Source of the DNA: Dyadobacter crusticola DSM 16708
Lineage (GTDB): Bacteria > Bacteroidota > Bacteroidia > Cytophagales > Spirosomataceae
Direction of reading: 5' to 3'
Length of the DNA: 64,000 bases
Assembly: GCF_000701505.1 (NCBI RefSeq)
Contig: NZ_JNJB01000004.1
Span: 186,001 to 250,000, forward strand
Shown here: positions 16,131-25,239 of the stretch, in pieces
How the letters are laid out: each line of letters starts with the position of its first letter
Numbering within the stretch: the first letter of the stretch is position 1
Notes under the pieces: model-generated
Told to the model about the DNA's origin: nothing
Seen by the model: the letters and a program-made list of their open reading frames with translations, nothing else
Database searches by the model: none
Position numbers and translations under genes: made by a program

Positions 16131-18953
16131 ATGAACAATGAATTTAGAAAGCAACTTTCGAAAACCAGAACAAGGTTTTTGACCAGAAATAAGGAACGTG
16201 ACCGCAATATCTGGCTGATCAATCACCAGCAATATTTTGACATTGATTCGCCCGCACGGGTAAAAAAATTCCTGGAAAGAAGGAATTTCGGTGTGGCCGA
16301 CACCAGGGAAATTATGGCTGCGGAAAGCGGCTTTCCCAAACCAATTGAGAAACCCGCGGAGAAAATACAGGTCAAAAGTCTTGAAAGGATCCTCGGCACC
16401 AATGATCTTGTTGATATCTCTTTTTTATACAAAGCAATTCAATTTTCTAAAACCGTCGGCAGGATTTGGCTTACCGATACTGCCGACAAGATCATCGGCT
16501 ACGGAACAGGTTTTATGATCTCGCCGGTTTTAATGATCACCAATCACCACGTACTGCCCGACATTGCAACTGCTTCGGGCGCCAGATTAGAAATGAACTA
16601 TGAGTTTGACGCCAATCAGGTATTACGTGCGTCAGACCTTTTCAGACTTGAACCGACGACTTTCTTCGTAGCCGACGAAGAGCTGGACTATGCAATTGTT
16701 GCTGTCGCGCCGATCAGCAGCGCGGGGCGGCCTCTATCGGAGTACGGTTTCAATACTTTGATCAGGGAAGAAGGAAAAACCATTATTTCACAATGGCTGA
16801 ATGTGATAGAGCACCCGAACGGTCTTCCGAAGCAGATCGGACTTCGGGAAAATCAGCTGATTGATGTACTCGATGATTTTTTGCATTACAAAACCGACAC
16901 CGCACCGGGCGCTTCGGGATCGCCGGTTTTCAATGAGGAATGGGAAGTTGTAGGGCTGCATCATTCCGGTGTTTACGAGCAGGATGCGGCTGGTAATATC
17001 ATCGCGGTAGATGGTACTTTGTGGAATAGCTCAATGGGCGAGGATAAGATCAAATGGGTTGTCAATGAAGGAGTTAGGATCAGTTCTATTCTCAAACACA
17101 TGGATAGCCGCATGCTGACCGGCAGAGAGGCTAGTTTGTATCAACAGCTTTTTACAGCGAGATCAAATCATGAAATGCCGGAAATAACTGGGCCGCAAAG
17201 CTTTTCATCAGTTCCAGCTGTGACGAGCACCGACGGGAGTGTCACTGTGACTGTTCCCTTATCTGTCACTTTTCGGCTTGGTAATGCGGCAAGTTCGGTT
17301 ATGAACCCGGTAATTACCCAACCTGCCACGGATCAGCTTGCATTAACTCCGCAGCCGCTGAGCGAAGCCGCAATCCTGCAAAGAGCCAGGCAGGAGCTTG
17401 CCGAACGTGCCGATGTATTGCATGTGCGAATGGGCTATGTATTCGAAAACGGCTGGATTACTCGCAAACGGGCTATTGTGGTGACGGTACCCAGACGGAA
17501 ACCAATTGGTGAGCTGGTGCGCGGCGGCTCTTCTCCCCTGCCTGCCACTTTGCTGGGTTACCCGATAGAAGTGTCCGGTCCGACGATTGAGGATTTAATC
17601 CGATTTGAAAAAGGGCCGGAGACGCTGGAAACCCTGATCAATCCATTTGCTTTCGCACTTGAAAGCCGCTACTTCCCTCCTGCCGACGCCGAGTTGAAGA
17701 AGGTACAAGGCTTTATGAAGGTGAATGCAAATGTGAGCCCGGAACAAGGCTGGCGGAACTTGCAGCCGTTCCTGGAAGGTACCGAAAGATCACTGACCGT
17801 CGGAATGTACGATTTCGGCTCGCTGCACATTTTGAATGCGATAGCAAGTCTTTCAGAGAAGGGGTCTTTTGAAAAAATGACTATGGCGATCCAGGTTGGT
17901 TCCAGTGCCGGAGAAGGCACTAAAAAAGACGATTTGCAGGATGCAGAAATGGTTGAGGAGCTGGGTGAGCAGCTGGGGCCGAAGTTCAGGAATGCGTGGG
18001 TGAGGATTGGTACTAAAAACGGCTGGGTACCTTCGAGTTATCACATTAAAACGGCAGTGCGTGACGGTAAGTCCATTTTCCTTTCGAGCGGCAGCTGGCA
18101 ATCCTCCAACCAACCCGACCTGGACAAACTTGAAAATGCAACACAGTCGTATCTACTAAAAACCTATAACCGGGACTGGCATGTACTTGTCGAAAATGAG
18201 CAGATAGCGGCGACTTACGAGAAGTTTCTGCTGCACGATTATGAGAATAATAAGCAAACGACCATCAAGCCAGCCGAGGAATCAATGGTTCAGGAGCTAT
18301 TCTTCCTGATCCCGGCTTTGGAAGATGCGTCTTTCATGGAGGAAGCGGTTTCTTACCAATCTTTCGCGCCTTTCCATGCAGAGAGGGAATTTACAGTAAC
18401 CCCGCTTTTATCACCCGACAACTATTTTGAAGAGGTGCTCGCATTGGTACAATCGGCAACCGAGGAGCTTTTTATCCAAAATCAAACCTTCAATGCGCCT
18501 AAGCCAATGCACGAGAAGCTGCGGCAATTGACCGATGCTGTATTGCACAAGCAGCAGGAAGGCGTTGATGTCAGGATTATTTTTAGAAACTTCATCGCTT
18601 CCGAAGCCCGCAAAAACCTGGAAGCACTTGTTGAGCTCGGATTTGATCCGATGAAGATCCGAATGCACGACAAATGTCACACCAAAGGAATAATGGTGGA
18701 TGGAAAAAAAGTGCTGATCGGGAGCCAGAACTGGTCGAACGACGGGGTATCTGTAAATAGGGACGCGAGCTTGTTATTTGAAGATGAAGAGCTTACTGAT
18801 TATTTCAAACAAATATTCCTGCACGATTGGGAGAAGCTGGCGAAGAATAACATCGGTCGCGAAAGTCTCAGCTTGCAGGTTACGAATGCGACAGATCCTG
18901 TGCCTGCGGGAATGGTCAGAGTAGGTTGGTCGGACATTTTGGAGATGCTTTGA
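16131..18953 (+). CDS. trypsin-like serine protease fused to a two-HKD phospholipase D module
   Basis: The 940-aa protein has no signal peptide or membrane segment, so it should be cytosolic. Residues 95-325 form a V8/trypsin-like protease: GYGTGFMIS, H140 in ITNHHVL, D186 in ELDYAIV and S262 in GASGSPV. Residues 405-490 form a small alpha/beta module. Residues 515-900 hold two PLD half-sites: H638-x-K640-x4-D645 followed by IFLSSGSW, and H850-x-K852-x4-D857 followed by VLIGSQNWS. Every catalytic residue of both enzymes is present. PLD folds cut phosphodiesters in lipids or DNA. Joining them to a protease suggests a regulated toxic effector, possibly for stress or phage response (inference). 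The OsmC gene starts 35 bp downstream. Confidence 0.85.
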   Translation: MNNEFRKQLSKTRTRFLTRNKERDRNIWLINHQQYFDIDSPARVKKFLERRNFGVADTREIMAAESGFPKPIEKPAEKIQVKSLERILGTNDLVDISFLYKAIQFSKTVGRIWLTDTADKIIGYGTGFMISPVLMITNHHVLPDIATASGARLEMNYEFDANQVLRASDLFRLEPTTFFVADEELDYAIVAVAPISSAGRPLSEYGFNTLIREEGKTIISQWLNVIEHPNGLPKQIGLRENQLIDVLDDFLHYKTDTAPGASGSPVFNEEWEVVGLHHSGVYEQDAAGNIIAVDGTLWNSSMGEDKIKWVVNEGVRISSILKHMDSRMLTGREASLYQQLFTARSNHEMPEITGPQSFSSVPAVTSTDGSVTVTVPLSVTFRLGNAASSVMNPVITQPATDQLALTPQPLSEAAILQRARQELAERADVLHVRMGYVFENGWITRKRAIVVTVPRRKPIGELVRGGSSPLPATLLGYPIEVSGPTIEDLIRFEKGPETLETLINPFAFALESRYFPPADAELKKVQGFMKVNANVSPEQGWRNLQPFLEGTERSLTVGMYDFGSLHILNAIASLSEKGSFEKMTMAIQVGSSAGEGTKKDDLQDAEMVEELGEQLGPKFRNAWVRIGTKNGWVPSSYHIKTAVRDGKSIFLSSGSWQSSNQPDLDKLENATQSYLLKTYNRDWHVLVENEQIAATYEKFLLHDYENNKQTTIKPAEESMVQELFFLIPALEDASFMEEAVSYQSFAPFHAEREFTVTPLLSPDNYFEEVLALVQSATEELFIQNQTFNAPKPMHEKLRQLTDAVLHKQQEGVDVRIIFRNFIASEARKNLEALVELGFDPMKIRMHDKCHTKGIMVDGKKVLIGSQNWSNDGVSVNRDASLLFEDEELTDYFKQIFLHDWEKLAKNNIGRESLSLQVTNATDPVPAGMVRVGWSDILEML

Positions 18954-18988
18954 ATCCATTTAAAAGCAAAAACTAAATCTCATTCGCT

Positions 18989-19390
18989 ATGAAAATTTCA
19001 GCCACGCTTAAAAATAGTTTGAACGAACACCACCTGGAAGTAGCGACTAATGGAGCGGCCAGGAACGTTCAGATACCGCCGAAGCCTACCGGTTACGGGT
19101 CGGCTGTTAACGGAGGTGAAATGCTGTTACTGGCACTCGCGACGTGTTTTTGCAATGATATTTACAGAGAAGCAGCTAAAAGCAACATATCTGTTTCAGG
19201 CGTAGAGGTTAACTGTACAGCAGATTTCGGTGCGGAAGGTGAACCGGGGAGTAATTTTCAATACACGGTGAAGGTTATTTCGGATTCCCCGAAAAACATC
19301 ATTGAGGACCTGATTGAACATACAAACCGCATCGCCGAAATCCACAACACAATCCGGGTCGGAACTGCCGTGACACTTGTTAATTCCTGA
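18989..19390 (+). CDS. OsmC family protein
   Basis: The 133-aa protein has the OsmC/Ohr fold. GGEMLLLALATCFCNDIY carries the conserved Cys region in the central helix, and a C-terminal strand VGTAVTLV closes the domain. OsmC and Ohr proteins reduce organic hydroperoxides with paired cysteines. Only one typical Cys position plus a nearby Cys (TCFC) are seen here, so peroxidase activity is not certain. It follows the protease-PLD gene on the same strand and may share its transcript. Confidence 0.8.
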   Translation: MKISATLKNSLNEHHLEVATNGAARNVQIPPKPTGYGSAVNGGEMLLLALATCFCNDIYREAAKSNISVSGVEVNCTADFGAEGEPGSNFQYTVKVISDSPKNIIEDLIEHTNRIAEIHNTIRVGTAVTLVNS

Positions 19391-19423
19391 TCTAAATTGA
19401 GGAACACACTGTAAAACTGCTAT

Positions 19424-20110
19424 CTACAGATTTTCGATATACTTCTGTCCGCCGAGGTAACGCATTTGTCTGACGATCTGGCCCGTGCGCCTGTTGACGT
19501 AAGCAGAGGGATTTTTGATTGAAAATTTGATCGGATTGGGAAGTACGGCGGCTATTCTTGCCGCTTCATAGCGTGTTAGCTTCTTCGCTGATTTGTTGTA
19601 GAAACGCAGCGAGGCAGCTTCCACGCCGAATGTCATTTCTCCCATTTCGGCCACATTGAGATATACTTCAAGAATGCGCTCTTTGTCCCAGATCAACTCG
19701 ATCAGCACTGTAAAATAAGCTTCGAGTCCCTTTCTGAGATAACTTCTTCCGTGCCACAGAAAAACATTTTTAGCGACTTGCTGCGAAATGGTACTCGCTC
19801 CGCGTGCACGTTTGCGTTTTTCGGTGACTGCATTGTAAATCTGATCAAAATCGAATCCCCAATGCTTTGGAAAGTTCTGATCCTCCGAAGCAACTACTGC
19901 CAAAGCCACTTCTTTCGAAATATTCTCGTAGGGTTCCCAATCGTGAAAAAGCTCGGTATCCTCGTCGGCTTTGAATGCCTCGATTTTTCGTGAAAGCATA
20001 TAGGGCGTAACCCAAACCGGTACAAACCTGAGAATCACTACCCAAATAATAGAAACTCCGAAAAACAAAATCAAAATTCTCAGCGCAATGAACTGCAAAC
20101 GGCGGAGCAT
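19424..20110 (-). CDS. mtgA: monofunctional biosynthetic peptidoglycan transglycosylase
   Basis: Starting at ATG 20110 gives 228 aa. A TTG at 20161 is less likely. One N-terminal membrane anchor (residues 8-30) precedes a GT51 domain with the catalytic E76 in VASEDQNFPKHWGFD, the GASTISQQVAKNVFL motif and the ELIWDKERILEVYLNVAEMG motif. It polymerises lipid II into glycan strands on the outer face of the inner membrane and lacks a transpeptidase domain. It is divergent from the DUF2851 gene. Confidence 0.93.
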   Translation of the reverse strand: MLRRLQFIALRILILFFGVSIIWVVILRFVPVWVTPYMLSRKIEAFKADEDTELFHDWEPYENISKEVALAVVASEDQNFPKHWGFDFDQIYNAVTEKRKRARGASTISQQVAKNVFLWHGRSYLRKGLEAYFTVLIELIWDKERILEVYLNVAEMGEMTFGVEAASLRFYNKSAKKLTRYEAARIAAVLPNPIKFSIKNPSAYVNRRTGQIVRQMRYLGGQKYIENL

Positions 20111-20231
20111 AAAACTTTTCACTTCAACAAACAGAAACCAACGGACAAATTGAGCGTACAAAGAACAGAAACTAATCAGGTTTAGACAAAGAAATCAAAA
20201 CCATTATTTATCCGTCCCGTACAGCTGTCCT

Positions 20232-21512
20232 ATGAATGAAGAGATCCTGAGTTTTGTTTGGCGCTTTCAATATTTTGATTCCGCAAACTTGCTTACAGAT
20301 GAAAATTTAAGCATTTCGGTGATCCGCACCGGTTACAGAAACACCAATGCTGGTCCCGATTTCCTGGAAGCCGGCGTGGTGCTGGATGGTGTTCACTGGT
20401 ATGGGAGCATTGAAGTCCATGTGAGATCGTCGGACTGGTTCATGCACGCGCACGAAATCAATCCTGCTTATGAAAGTGTGATACTGCATGTGGTTTGGGA
20501 AAATGACAAGCCGATTATCCGGCAGGACGGTACGCTCGTGCCAACTTTATCACTCAAAGGATTGATCAAAGATTCGGTATTGCAAAGGTACAGTCTGCTG
20601 CAGGACGCGCACGAAGGAATTCCGTGTCATGCGCTTTTTGACAAAATCCATGAGATACATAAGTTCGCCATGCTCGACCGGGTTCTTCTGGAAAGGCTCA
20701 GCAGAAAGGCCGGCGAAGTAGCCGCTCTGCTGGAAGTGAACAAGAATGACTGGGATCAGACTGCCTACCAGTGGCTGGGAAAGCACTTCGGCTTCAAACT
20801 GAACGATCCGGCATTTTTGCGATTGATGCAGATTGTTCCCTGGAAAATTCTCCGGAAGCATCGCGACCGGCCGCTGCAAATTGAAGCCATTCTTTTCGGC
20901 ACCGCAGGATTGATCCCGGAGCGGTCGGAAGATGTTTATGTCCGGATGCTGCAGCAGGAATTCAGGTTTTTGGGCTCAAAATACAAGCTGACCGGGCAGC
21001 AGATGAATGCACACGAATGGAAATATGCGCGTCTTCGCCCAGCGGGATTCCCTACAATCCGGATCTCTCAGCTGGCGCAGCTCCTGAGTGCCGAATGCAC
21101 CCTGTTTTCACAAATCATCTCGCTCGAATCCTTTTCTGACCTGCAACAACTTTTTCATCTTCGTCAGTCGGATTACTGGACGCAGCATTATGTGTTTGAC
21201 AAAAAGTCGGCGGCGCCTGTGCCTGCAATGGGAAAAGATGCAGCCTCGCTGCTGATTATCAATGGGATTATTCCTGTGCTGGTGGCCTATTCGAAGCACA
21301 GAAACCAGCCGGAGTTGCTGGATAAAGCGATTTACTGGCTTTCACAACTACCGTCGGAAAGCAACCGGATCACAAGAGAATGGGCGACGCTGGGAATGCA
21401 GGTGAAAACATCTGCCGATTCCCAGGCGCTGATTGAGTGGTATAATATCTATTGTATGCCCAAAAAGTGCCTTGAATGCACAGTAGGCGCCGGATTGGTG
21501 CGGGCTGTTTAG
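20232..21512 (+). CDS. DUF2851 family protein
   Basis: The 426-aa soluble protein matches the DUF2851 family, which is widespread in Bacteroidota. It opens with EEILSFVWRFQYFD, then GYRNTNAGPDFLEAGVVLDG and WYGSIEVHVRSSDW, with H and W residues conserved through VILHVVWEND. Near the C-terminus is a Cys pair region, YCMPKKCLECTVG. The function is not known. Gene order next to mtgA and cca is of no obvious meaning. Its last 4 bp overlap the convergent small membrane protein gene. Confidence 0.85.
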   Translation: MNEEILSFVWRFQYFDSANLLTDENLSISVIRTGYRNTNAGPDFLEAGVVLDGVHWYGSIEVHVRSSDWFMHAHEINPAYESVILHVVWENDKPIIRQDGTLVPTLSLKGLIKDSVLQRYSLLQDAHEGIPCHALFDKIHEIHKFAMLDRVLLERLSRKAGEVAALLEVNKNDWDQTAYQWLGKHFGFKLNDPAFLRLMQIVPWKILRKHRDRPLQIEAILFGTAGLIPERSEDVYVRMLQQEFRFLGSKYKLTGQQMNAHEWKYARLRPAGFPTIRISQLAQLLSAECTLFSQIISLESFSDLQQLFHLRQSDYWTQHYVFDKKSAAPVPAMGKDAASLLIINGIIPVLVAYSKHRNQPELLDKAIYWLSQLPSESNRITREWATLGMQVKTSADSQALIEWYNIYCMPKKCLECTVGAGLVRAV

Positions 21513-21706
21513 CCTTTTACGAGGTTCACACCTGTGAGCAGGAATACGGTACCAACCAGAAAAGGCACTACCGACTCCCATTTCGATACTGTGAGCCCAA
21601 GCACGGGCTTGTCGGACAGGAATGCGATGCAGGCAAAAAGAAGTACTGAAATGCCGAGAATTGTTAAAAGCGCGCCGAAGAACCGCTTGAACTGGGTATT
21701 TTCCAT
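21509..21706 (-). CDS. small two-helix membrane protein
   Basis: The 65-aa protein has two hydrophobic segments (GALLTILGISVLLFACIAFL and VVPFLVGTVFLLTGVNLV) linked by a short polar loop. A basic N-terminus suggests both ends face the cytoplasm. No family recognised. It lies 73 bp downstream of cca on the same strand and overlaps the convergent DUF2851 gene by 4 bp. Confidence 0.6.
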   Translation of the reverse strand: MENTQFKRFFGALLTILGISVLLFACIAFLSDKPVLGLTVSKWESVVPFLVGTVFLLTGVNLVKG

Positions 21707-21779
21707 TGGGGTGGTGAAAGAGAAGATGTTTTGGTAAAAATATAAATTAGTGCCTTATGCTAGCAAAATACGTACCGGA

Positions 21780-23195
21780 TCATTGCACGGAAAGACCCAT
21801 TTTCTTACCCTCTTCAACCATGAAAGCGTAAGCTGGTTCGTATTCATTGGGAATGGTGCCTTCCAGGATCGCTTCTCTTACCAATTCCTTGATGATACCT
21901 ACTTCCTTGGCCGGTTTAAGACCGAAAGTCTGCATAATCATTTCACCGGTGATCACGGGCTGGAAATTGCGCAGCTTGTCCCGCTCTTCAAGGTCTTTCA
22001 GCTTTTGCTCAACGAGATCAAAATTGTGCAGGTACTTCTTTACTTTTTCGGGATTCTTTGAGGTAATATCTGCCCGGCAAAGCTTCATTAATGCTTCTAT
22101 ATCTTCTCCTGCTTCCACGAGCAGGCGACGCATTGCGGAGTCGGTAATTTCTTCTTTAGACAACACAATGGGCCTCAAATGCAGCCTTACCAGCTTTTTG
22201 ACAAACCGCATCTTTTCATTAAGGGGCAACTTCATTCGGCGGAAAATGACGGGAACCATCCTCGCGCCGACTTCCTCGTGATTGTGAAATGACCAGCCTA
22301 TCTTTTTATCAAACTTCTTGGTAGCCGGCTTGGCAATATCGTGCAGGATCGCCGCCCAGCGCAGCCAAAGGTCGTCTGTGTGCTGAGAAACATTATCGAG
22401 AACCTGCAATGTGTGGTAAAAATTATCCTTGTGCCCCTTCCCCTCAATGTTTTCCACGCCTTGGAGCTCGATCATTTCAGGGAAAATAATGTGAAGCAAT
22501 CCTGCGTGGAACAGCAGTTTGAAGCCGTAGGAAGGTGTTTTGGAAAGAATGATCTTGTTAAGTTCATCGGAAATCCGCTCCATGGAAACAATGGAGATCC
22601 GGTCCTTCATTTTCACGATCGCATCGAAGGTATCTGCTTCAATGTCGAAATTGAGCTGGCTTGCAAAACGGATTGCGCGCATCATCCGCAATGGATCGTC
22701 GGAAAAGGTGATTTCAGGTCCAAGGGGTGTACGGATAATCTTCTTTTTAAGATCTTTAACTCCCTCAAACGGATCAATGAGATCTCCGAACGTACCATTT
22801 TTCAAGCTGATCCCCATTGCATTAATGGTGAAATCACGCCTGTTCTGATCGTCGGCCAGAGTACCGTCTTCAACAGCCGGTTTGCGGGAATCGGCGCGGT
22901 AGGATTCTTTGCGCGCGCCCACAAATTCTATTTCCAGGTCGCCCTGGCGGATCTGGGCAGTTCCGAAATTGCGGTAAACACTTACAAAAACATCGGGGCC
23001 AAGCTGGCTGGCGACCAGTTCAGCGAGCTCGATCCCGCTGCCAATGCAAACAATATCAATATCCTTGCTGTTTCTTTTGAGTATCAGGTCCCTTACAAAA
23101 CCACCGATCACATACGCTTCCACACCCAGCTCAGCCGCAGCTTTCGCCACAATCTCCAATATCGGATAGCCGGATAATTGCTCTTTGAAATTCAT
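21780..23195 (-). CDS. cca: CCA tRNA nucleotidyltransferase with HD domain
   Basis: The 471-aa protein has the class II nucleotidyltransferase head: GGFVRD (31-36), the metal-binding D45-I-D47, and RRDFTINAMGISL near 120. A tRNA-binding helical region follows (DPLRMMRAIRFASQL), then an HD phosphohydrolase domain with ILHDIAKP. It adds or repairs the CCA end of tRNAs, and the HD part may trim 2',3'-cyclic phosphate. Length and order are normal for the HD-containing bacterial type. It is likely an essential housekeeping gene. Confidence 0.93.
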   Translation of the reverse strand: MNFKEQLSGYPILEIVAKAAAELGVEAYVIGGFVRDLILKRNSKDIDIVCIGSGIELAELVASQLGPDVFVSVYRNFGTAQIRQGDLEIEFVGARKESYRADSRKPAVEDGTLADDQNRRDFTINAMGISLKNGTFGDLIDPFEGVKDLKKKIIRTPLGPEITFSDDPLRMMRAIRFASQLNFDIEADTFDAIVKMKDRISIVSMERISDELNKIILSKTPSYGFKLLFHAGLLHIIFPEMIELQGVENIEGKGHKDNFYHTLQVLDNVSQHTDDLWLRWAAILHDIAKPATKKFDKKIGWSFHNHEEVGARMVPVIFRRMKLPLNEKMRFVKKLVRLHLRPIVLSKEEITDSAMRRLLVEAGEDIEALMKLCRADITSKNPEKVKKYLHNFDLVEQKLKDLEERDKLRNFQPVITGEMIMQTFGLKPAKEVGIIKELVREAILEGTIPNEYEPAYAFMVEEGKKMGLSVQ

Positions 23196-23324
23196 GCGGC
23201 AAAGGTAATATTTTCTTGTTTTGCCCGTGCCAGCGCGGAAAAGTTACTTGTAAGGGTTCTTTGACAGCCTCCTTTCGCATTACAAAGTGCAAAAGTCTGG
23301 TCATGTAACATTTCCGGGCGTAAC

Positions 23325-23354
23325 TTGTTTACTTATAAGTAATAATTAAATTTG
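23325..23354 (+). promoter_or_regulatory. toxin-antitoxin promoter with embedded palindromic operator
   Basis: TTG at 23325-23327 and TAAATTTG at 23347-23354 are separated by exactly 19 bp, a textbook Bacteroidota promoter. The spacer holds a perfect 14-bp palindrome, TTACTTATAAGTAA (23329-23342). A repressor bound there would block polymerase, which is the usual autoregulation layout of toxin-antitoxin operons. The antitoxin ATG is 22 bp downstream of the -7 element. Confidence 0.8.
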
Positions 23355-23376
23355 TTTTAAGCCTAAATTAAATATC

Positions 23377-23646
23377 ATGCTAACACTAAGCAAAAAACAA
23401 ATCGGCAATTGGGTACTTTTGGACTACTTGTCTCAAAAGCAGGTTTATGCTGAAAAAATCTCCTTGCTGGAGAAGAAATACAATGCGGATTTGCTTGCTT
23501 TCGAGCAACAAGTTGAAAATGCTGAGACAGAAAGTTTCGAAGCTTGGGATGACCTGATCGAATGGAAAGCATATCAACAGTTGTTGACTGACGTAACTAC
23601 GAAAATAACTGATATTAGGAATGGAGATTTTCAAATGGCTGGATAA
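23377..23646 (+). CDS. putative antitoxin of a TumE-type pair
   Basis: The 89-aa protein is mainly helical and likely coiled-coil (KISLLEKKYNADLLAFEQQVENAE), with an acidic core ESFEAWDDLIEWKAYQQLL. This resembles the small partners usually encoded before DUF6516/TumE toxins. It lacks an obvious helix-turn-helix, so the operator may be read by the complex or another factor. The gene overlaps the toxin gene by 26 bp and sits behind a promoter with a palindrome in its spacer. Assignment rests on position and the W-D-D-x-I-E-W pattern. Confidence 0.65.
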   Translation: MLTLSKKQIGNWVLLDYLSQKQVYAEKISLLEKKYNADLLAFEQQVENAETESFEAWDDLIEWKAYQQLLTDVTTKITDIRNGDFQMAG

Positions 23647-23968
23647 TCCCTCCCTTGTCAGCAGTTACATTGTTAATGATTTCAGACAGACCGATGAATC
23701 ATTTTATTTGAACATCGAAGCCCATTTTGTAGATCAATCTATTTTATACATCAGAGAATTTACGGAAGTAAGCAGGCGCAAATATGCATTTCGCTGGCAA
23801 AAAAAATCAGGGAATTTGATCATGCGCTGGGACAATGCCCCACACTTTCCAAACTTGCAAACCTTCCCCCACCATAAACACTTAAGCACAGGAGAAGCCG
23901 AACCGAGTCACGATATTTCGCTTAGTGATGTTCTAAGGGAGATCGAGAACATTATCCATAGAAGATAA
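23621..23968 (+). CDS. TumE/DUF6516-family toxin
   Basis: The 115-aa protein has the family core in order: a strand-rich N-terminus (FYLNIEAHFVDQSILYIREF), then RKYAFRWQKKSGNLIMRWDNAPHFP, the TFPHHKH motif and the C-terminal helix DVLREIENII. The conserved R-W-D-N-A-P-H and P-H-H-K-H residues are typical of the toxin. Its biochemical target is not known to me. The 26-bp overlap with the upstream gene implies translational coupling and tight stoichiometry. Function as a toxin is inferred from the family. Confidence 0.72.
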   Translation: MEIFKWLDNPSLVSSYIVNDFRQTDESFYLNIEAHFVDQSILYIREFTEVSRRKYAFRWQKKSGNLIMRWDNAPHFPNLQTFPHHKHLSTGEAEPSHDISLSDVLREIENIIHRR

Positions 23969-24027
23969 GGGTGAAGGAAATCACGCCGGAAGGTCAAGCA
24001 TTAAAGTAGCGCGAGGCGCAGCTCTCC

Positions 24028-24399
24028 TCAACTATTCACCATAAAAAACGCAGTCCTCGGGAACCGGTCAAATAGCTCGTCTTTCAGCTCGTTGCTGATC
24101 GGCAGCTTCCCTACTGCGGCAGACATGCATTGCAGCCAGGCTACTGCGTCGTCCTCCGTAATGGTATGCGGCATGTGGCGGGCGCGCATCATCGGGTGTC
24201 CGTATACTTCCGAATAAAGCTGCGGACCGCCCAAAAACTGTGTCAAAAACAACCGTTGCTTTTCCTTGATCAGATCCTTATCGGTTTTAAATAGCCGTGA
24301 AATAAGCTCGTGGCTGAAAACAAGGTCGTAAAAGTTATCTGTCAGCGTTCTAAGAGCTGCATCGCCGCCGATGCGTTCGTATAATGTTTGGTTCTCCAT
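24028..24399 (-). CDS. truncated haemoglobin, group II type
   Basis: Starting at ATG 24399 gives 123 aa. The 2-on-2 globin pattern is clear: LYERIGG, Y24 at B10 (NFYDLVF), LGGPQLYSEVYGHPMMRARH with proximal H75, and W88 (AWLQCM) at the G8 position typical of group II. Such globins bind O2 and NO and handle oxidative or nitrosative stress in the cytosol. The ligand set looks complete. It lies 15 bp after the amn stop on the same strand and probably shares that transcript. Confidence 0.9.
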   Translation of the reverse strand: MENQTLYERIGGDAALRTLTDNFYDLVFSHELISRLFKTDKDLIKEKQRLFLTQFLGGPQLYSEVYGHPMMRARHMPHTITEDDAVAWLQCMSAAVGKLPISNELKDELFDRFPRTAFFMVNS

Positions 24400-24414
24400 T
24401 TTGATCCGCAAATT

Positions 24415-25188
24415 CTAGTTTTCAAATCGCATATGCTTCACAGACTCTCCTGAACGTGCCAGTTCTGTCAAAGCTTCAATGCCGATTTCAAGGTGTTTTT
24501 TAACAAAGTTGGTTGTTACTTTCTTATCGCTCTCTTCCGTTTTCACGCCCTCAGGCACCAATGGATTATCAGAAACAAGCAACAGTGCGCCGTGCGGAAT
24601 GGAGTTGGCAAATCCGACAATAAAAATCGTCGCAGTTTCCATATCTATCGCCATGGCCCGGATCGCGCGCAGGTATTCTTTAAACTCATCATCGTGTTCC
24701 CAGATCCTGCGGTTGGTGGTGTAAACTGTACCTGTCCAGTAATCCATTTTGTGTTTTTTGATACTGGCCGAAACCGTACTTTGCAGCCGGAAAGAAGGTA
24801 ATGCAGGAATTTCGGGAGGCATATAATCGTCACTCGTACCTTCTCCGCGAATTGCCGCGATCGGGAGGATCAGGTCTCCTACCTGCGTCTTTTTCAGCCC
24901 CCCGCATTTACCTAAAAACAATACAGCTTTCGGGTTGATCGCGGAAAGCAAATCCATTACAGTAGCCGCCATCGGGCTTCCCATTCCGAAATTGATGATG
25001 GTGATATCTTTGGCAGTGGCAGTTTGCATGGCGCGTCCGTGTCCCTTCACGGGCACATCAAACTTTTCCGCAAACATGGTCACATAGTTCCCGAAATTGG
25101 TCAGCAGGATATAGCTCCCAAAATCCTCTACCGGCGTTCCCGTATACCGTGGAAGCCAGTTTTCGACGATTTGCTCTTTGGTAGTCAT
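24415..25188 (-). CDS. amn: AMP nucleosidase
   Basis: The 257-aa protein is of the short Bacteroidota AMP nucleosidase type in the nucleoside phosphorylase superfamily. Motifs are TIINFGMGSPMAATVMDLL, LFLGKCGGLKKTQVGDLILP, and the active-site MAIDMETATIFIVGF with Met-Glu, followed by ALLLVSDNPL containing the catalytic Asp. It hydrolyses AMP to adenine and ribose 5-phosphate. It lacks the extra N-terminal domain of the E. coli protein. It is followed at 15 bp by the globin gene and is divergent from the HsdR_N gene. Confidence 0.88.
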   Translation of the reverse strand: MTTKEQIVENWLPRYTGTPVEDFGSYILLTNFGNYVTMFAEKFDVPVKGHGRAMQTATAKDITIINFGMGSPMAATVMDLLSAINPKAVLFLGKCGGLKKTQVGDLILPIAAIRGEGTSDDYMPPEIPALPSFRLQSTVSASIKKHKMDYWTGTVYTTNRRIWEHDDEFKEYLRAIRAMAIDMETATIFIVGFANSIPHGALLLVSDNPLVPEGVKTEESDKKVTTNFVKKHLEIGIEALTELARSGESVKHMRFEN

Positions 25189-25239
25189 GAATTCAGACAG
25201 TTAATTGGCTGGGTTTGCAGGGATGCGTATCTTCGTTTT

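Noticed and set aside
22341-23177. 278-aa open frame on the plus strand opposite cca
   Set aside because: It lies fully antisense to a gene with all cca motifs and has no recognisable domain. It reflects codon bias of the real gene.
25024-25239. N-terminal extension of the HsdR_N protein
   Set aside because: It overlaps the amn coding region antisense. The family core starts at the ATG at 25240.
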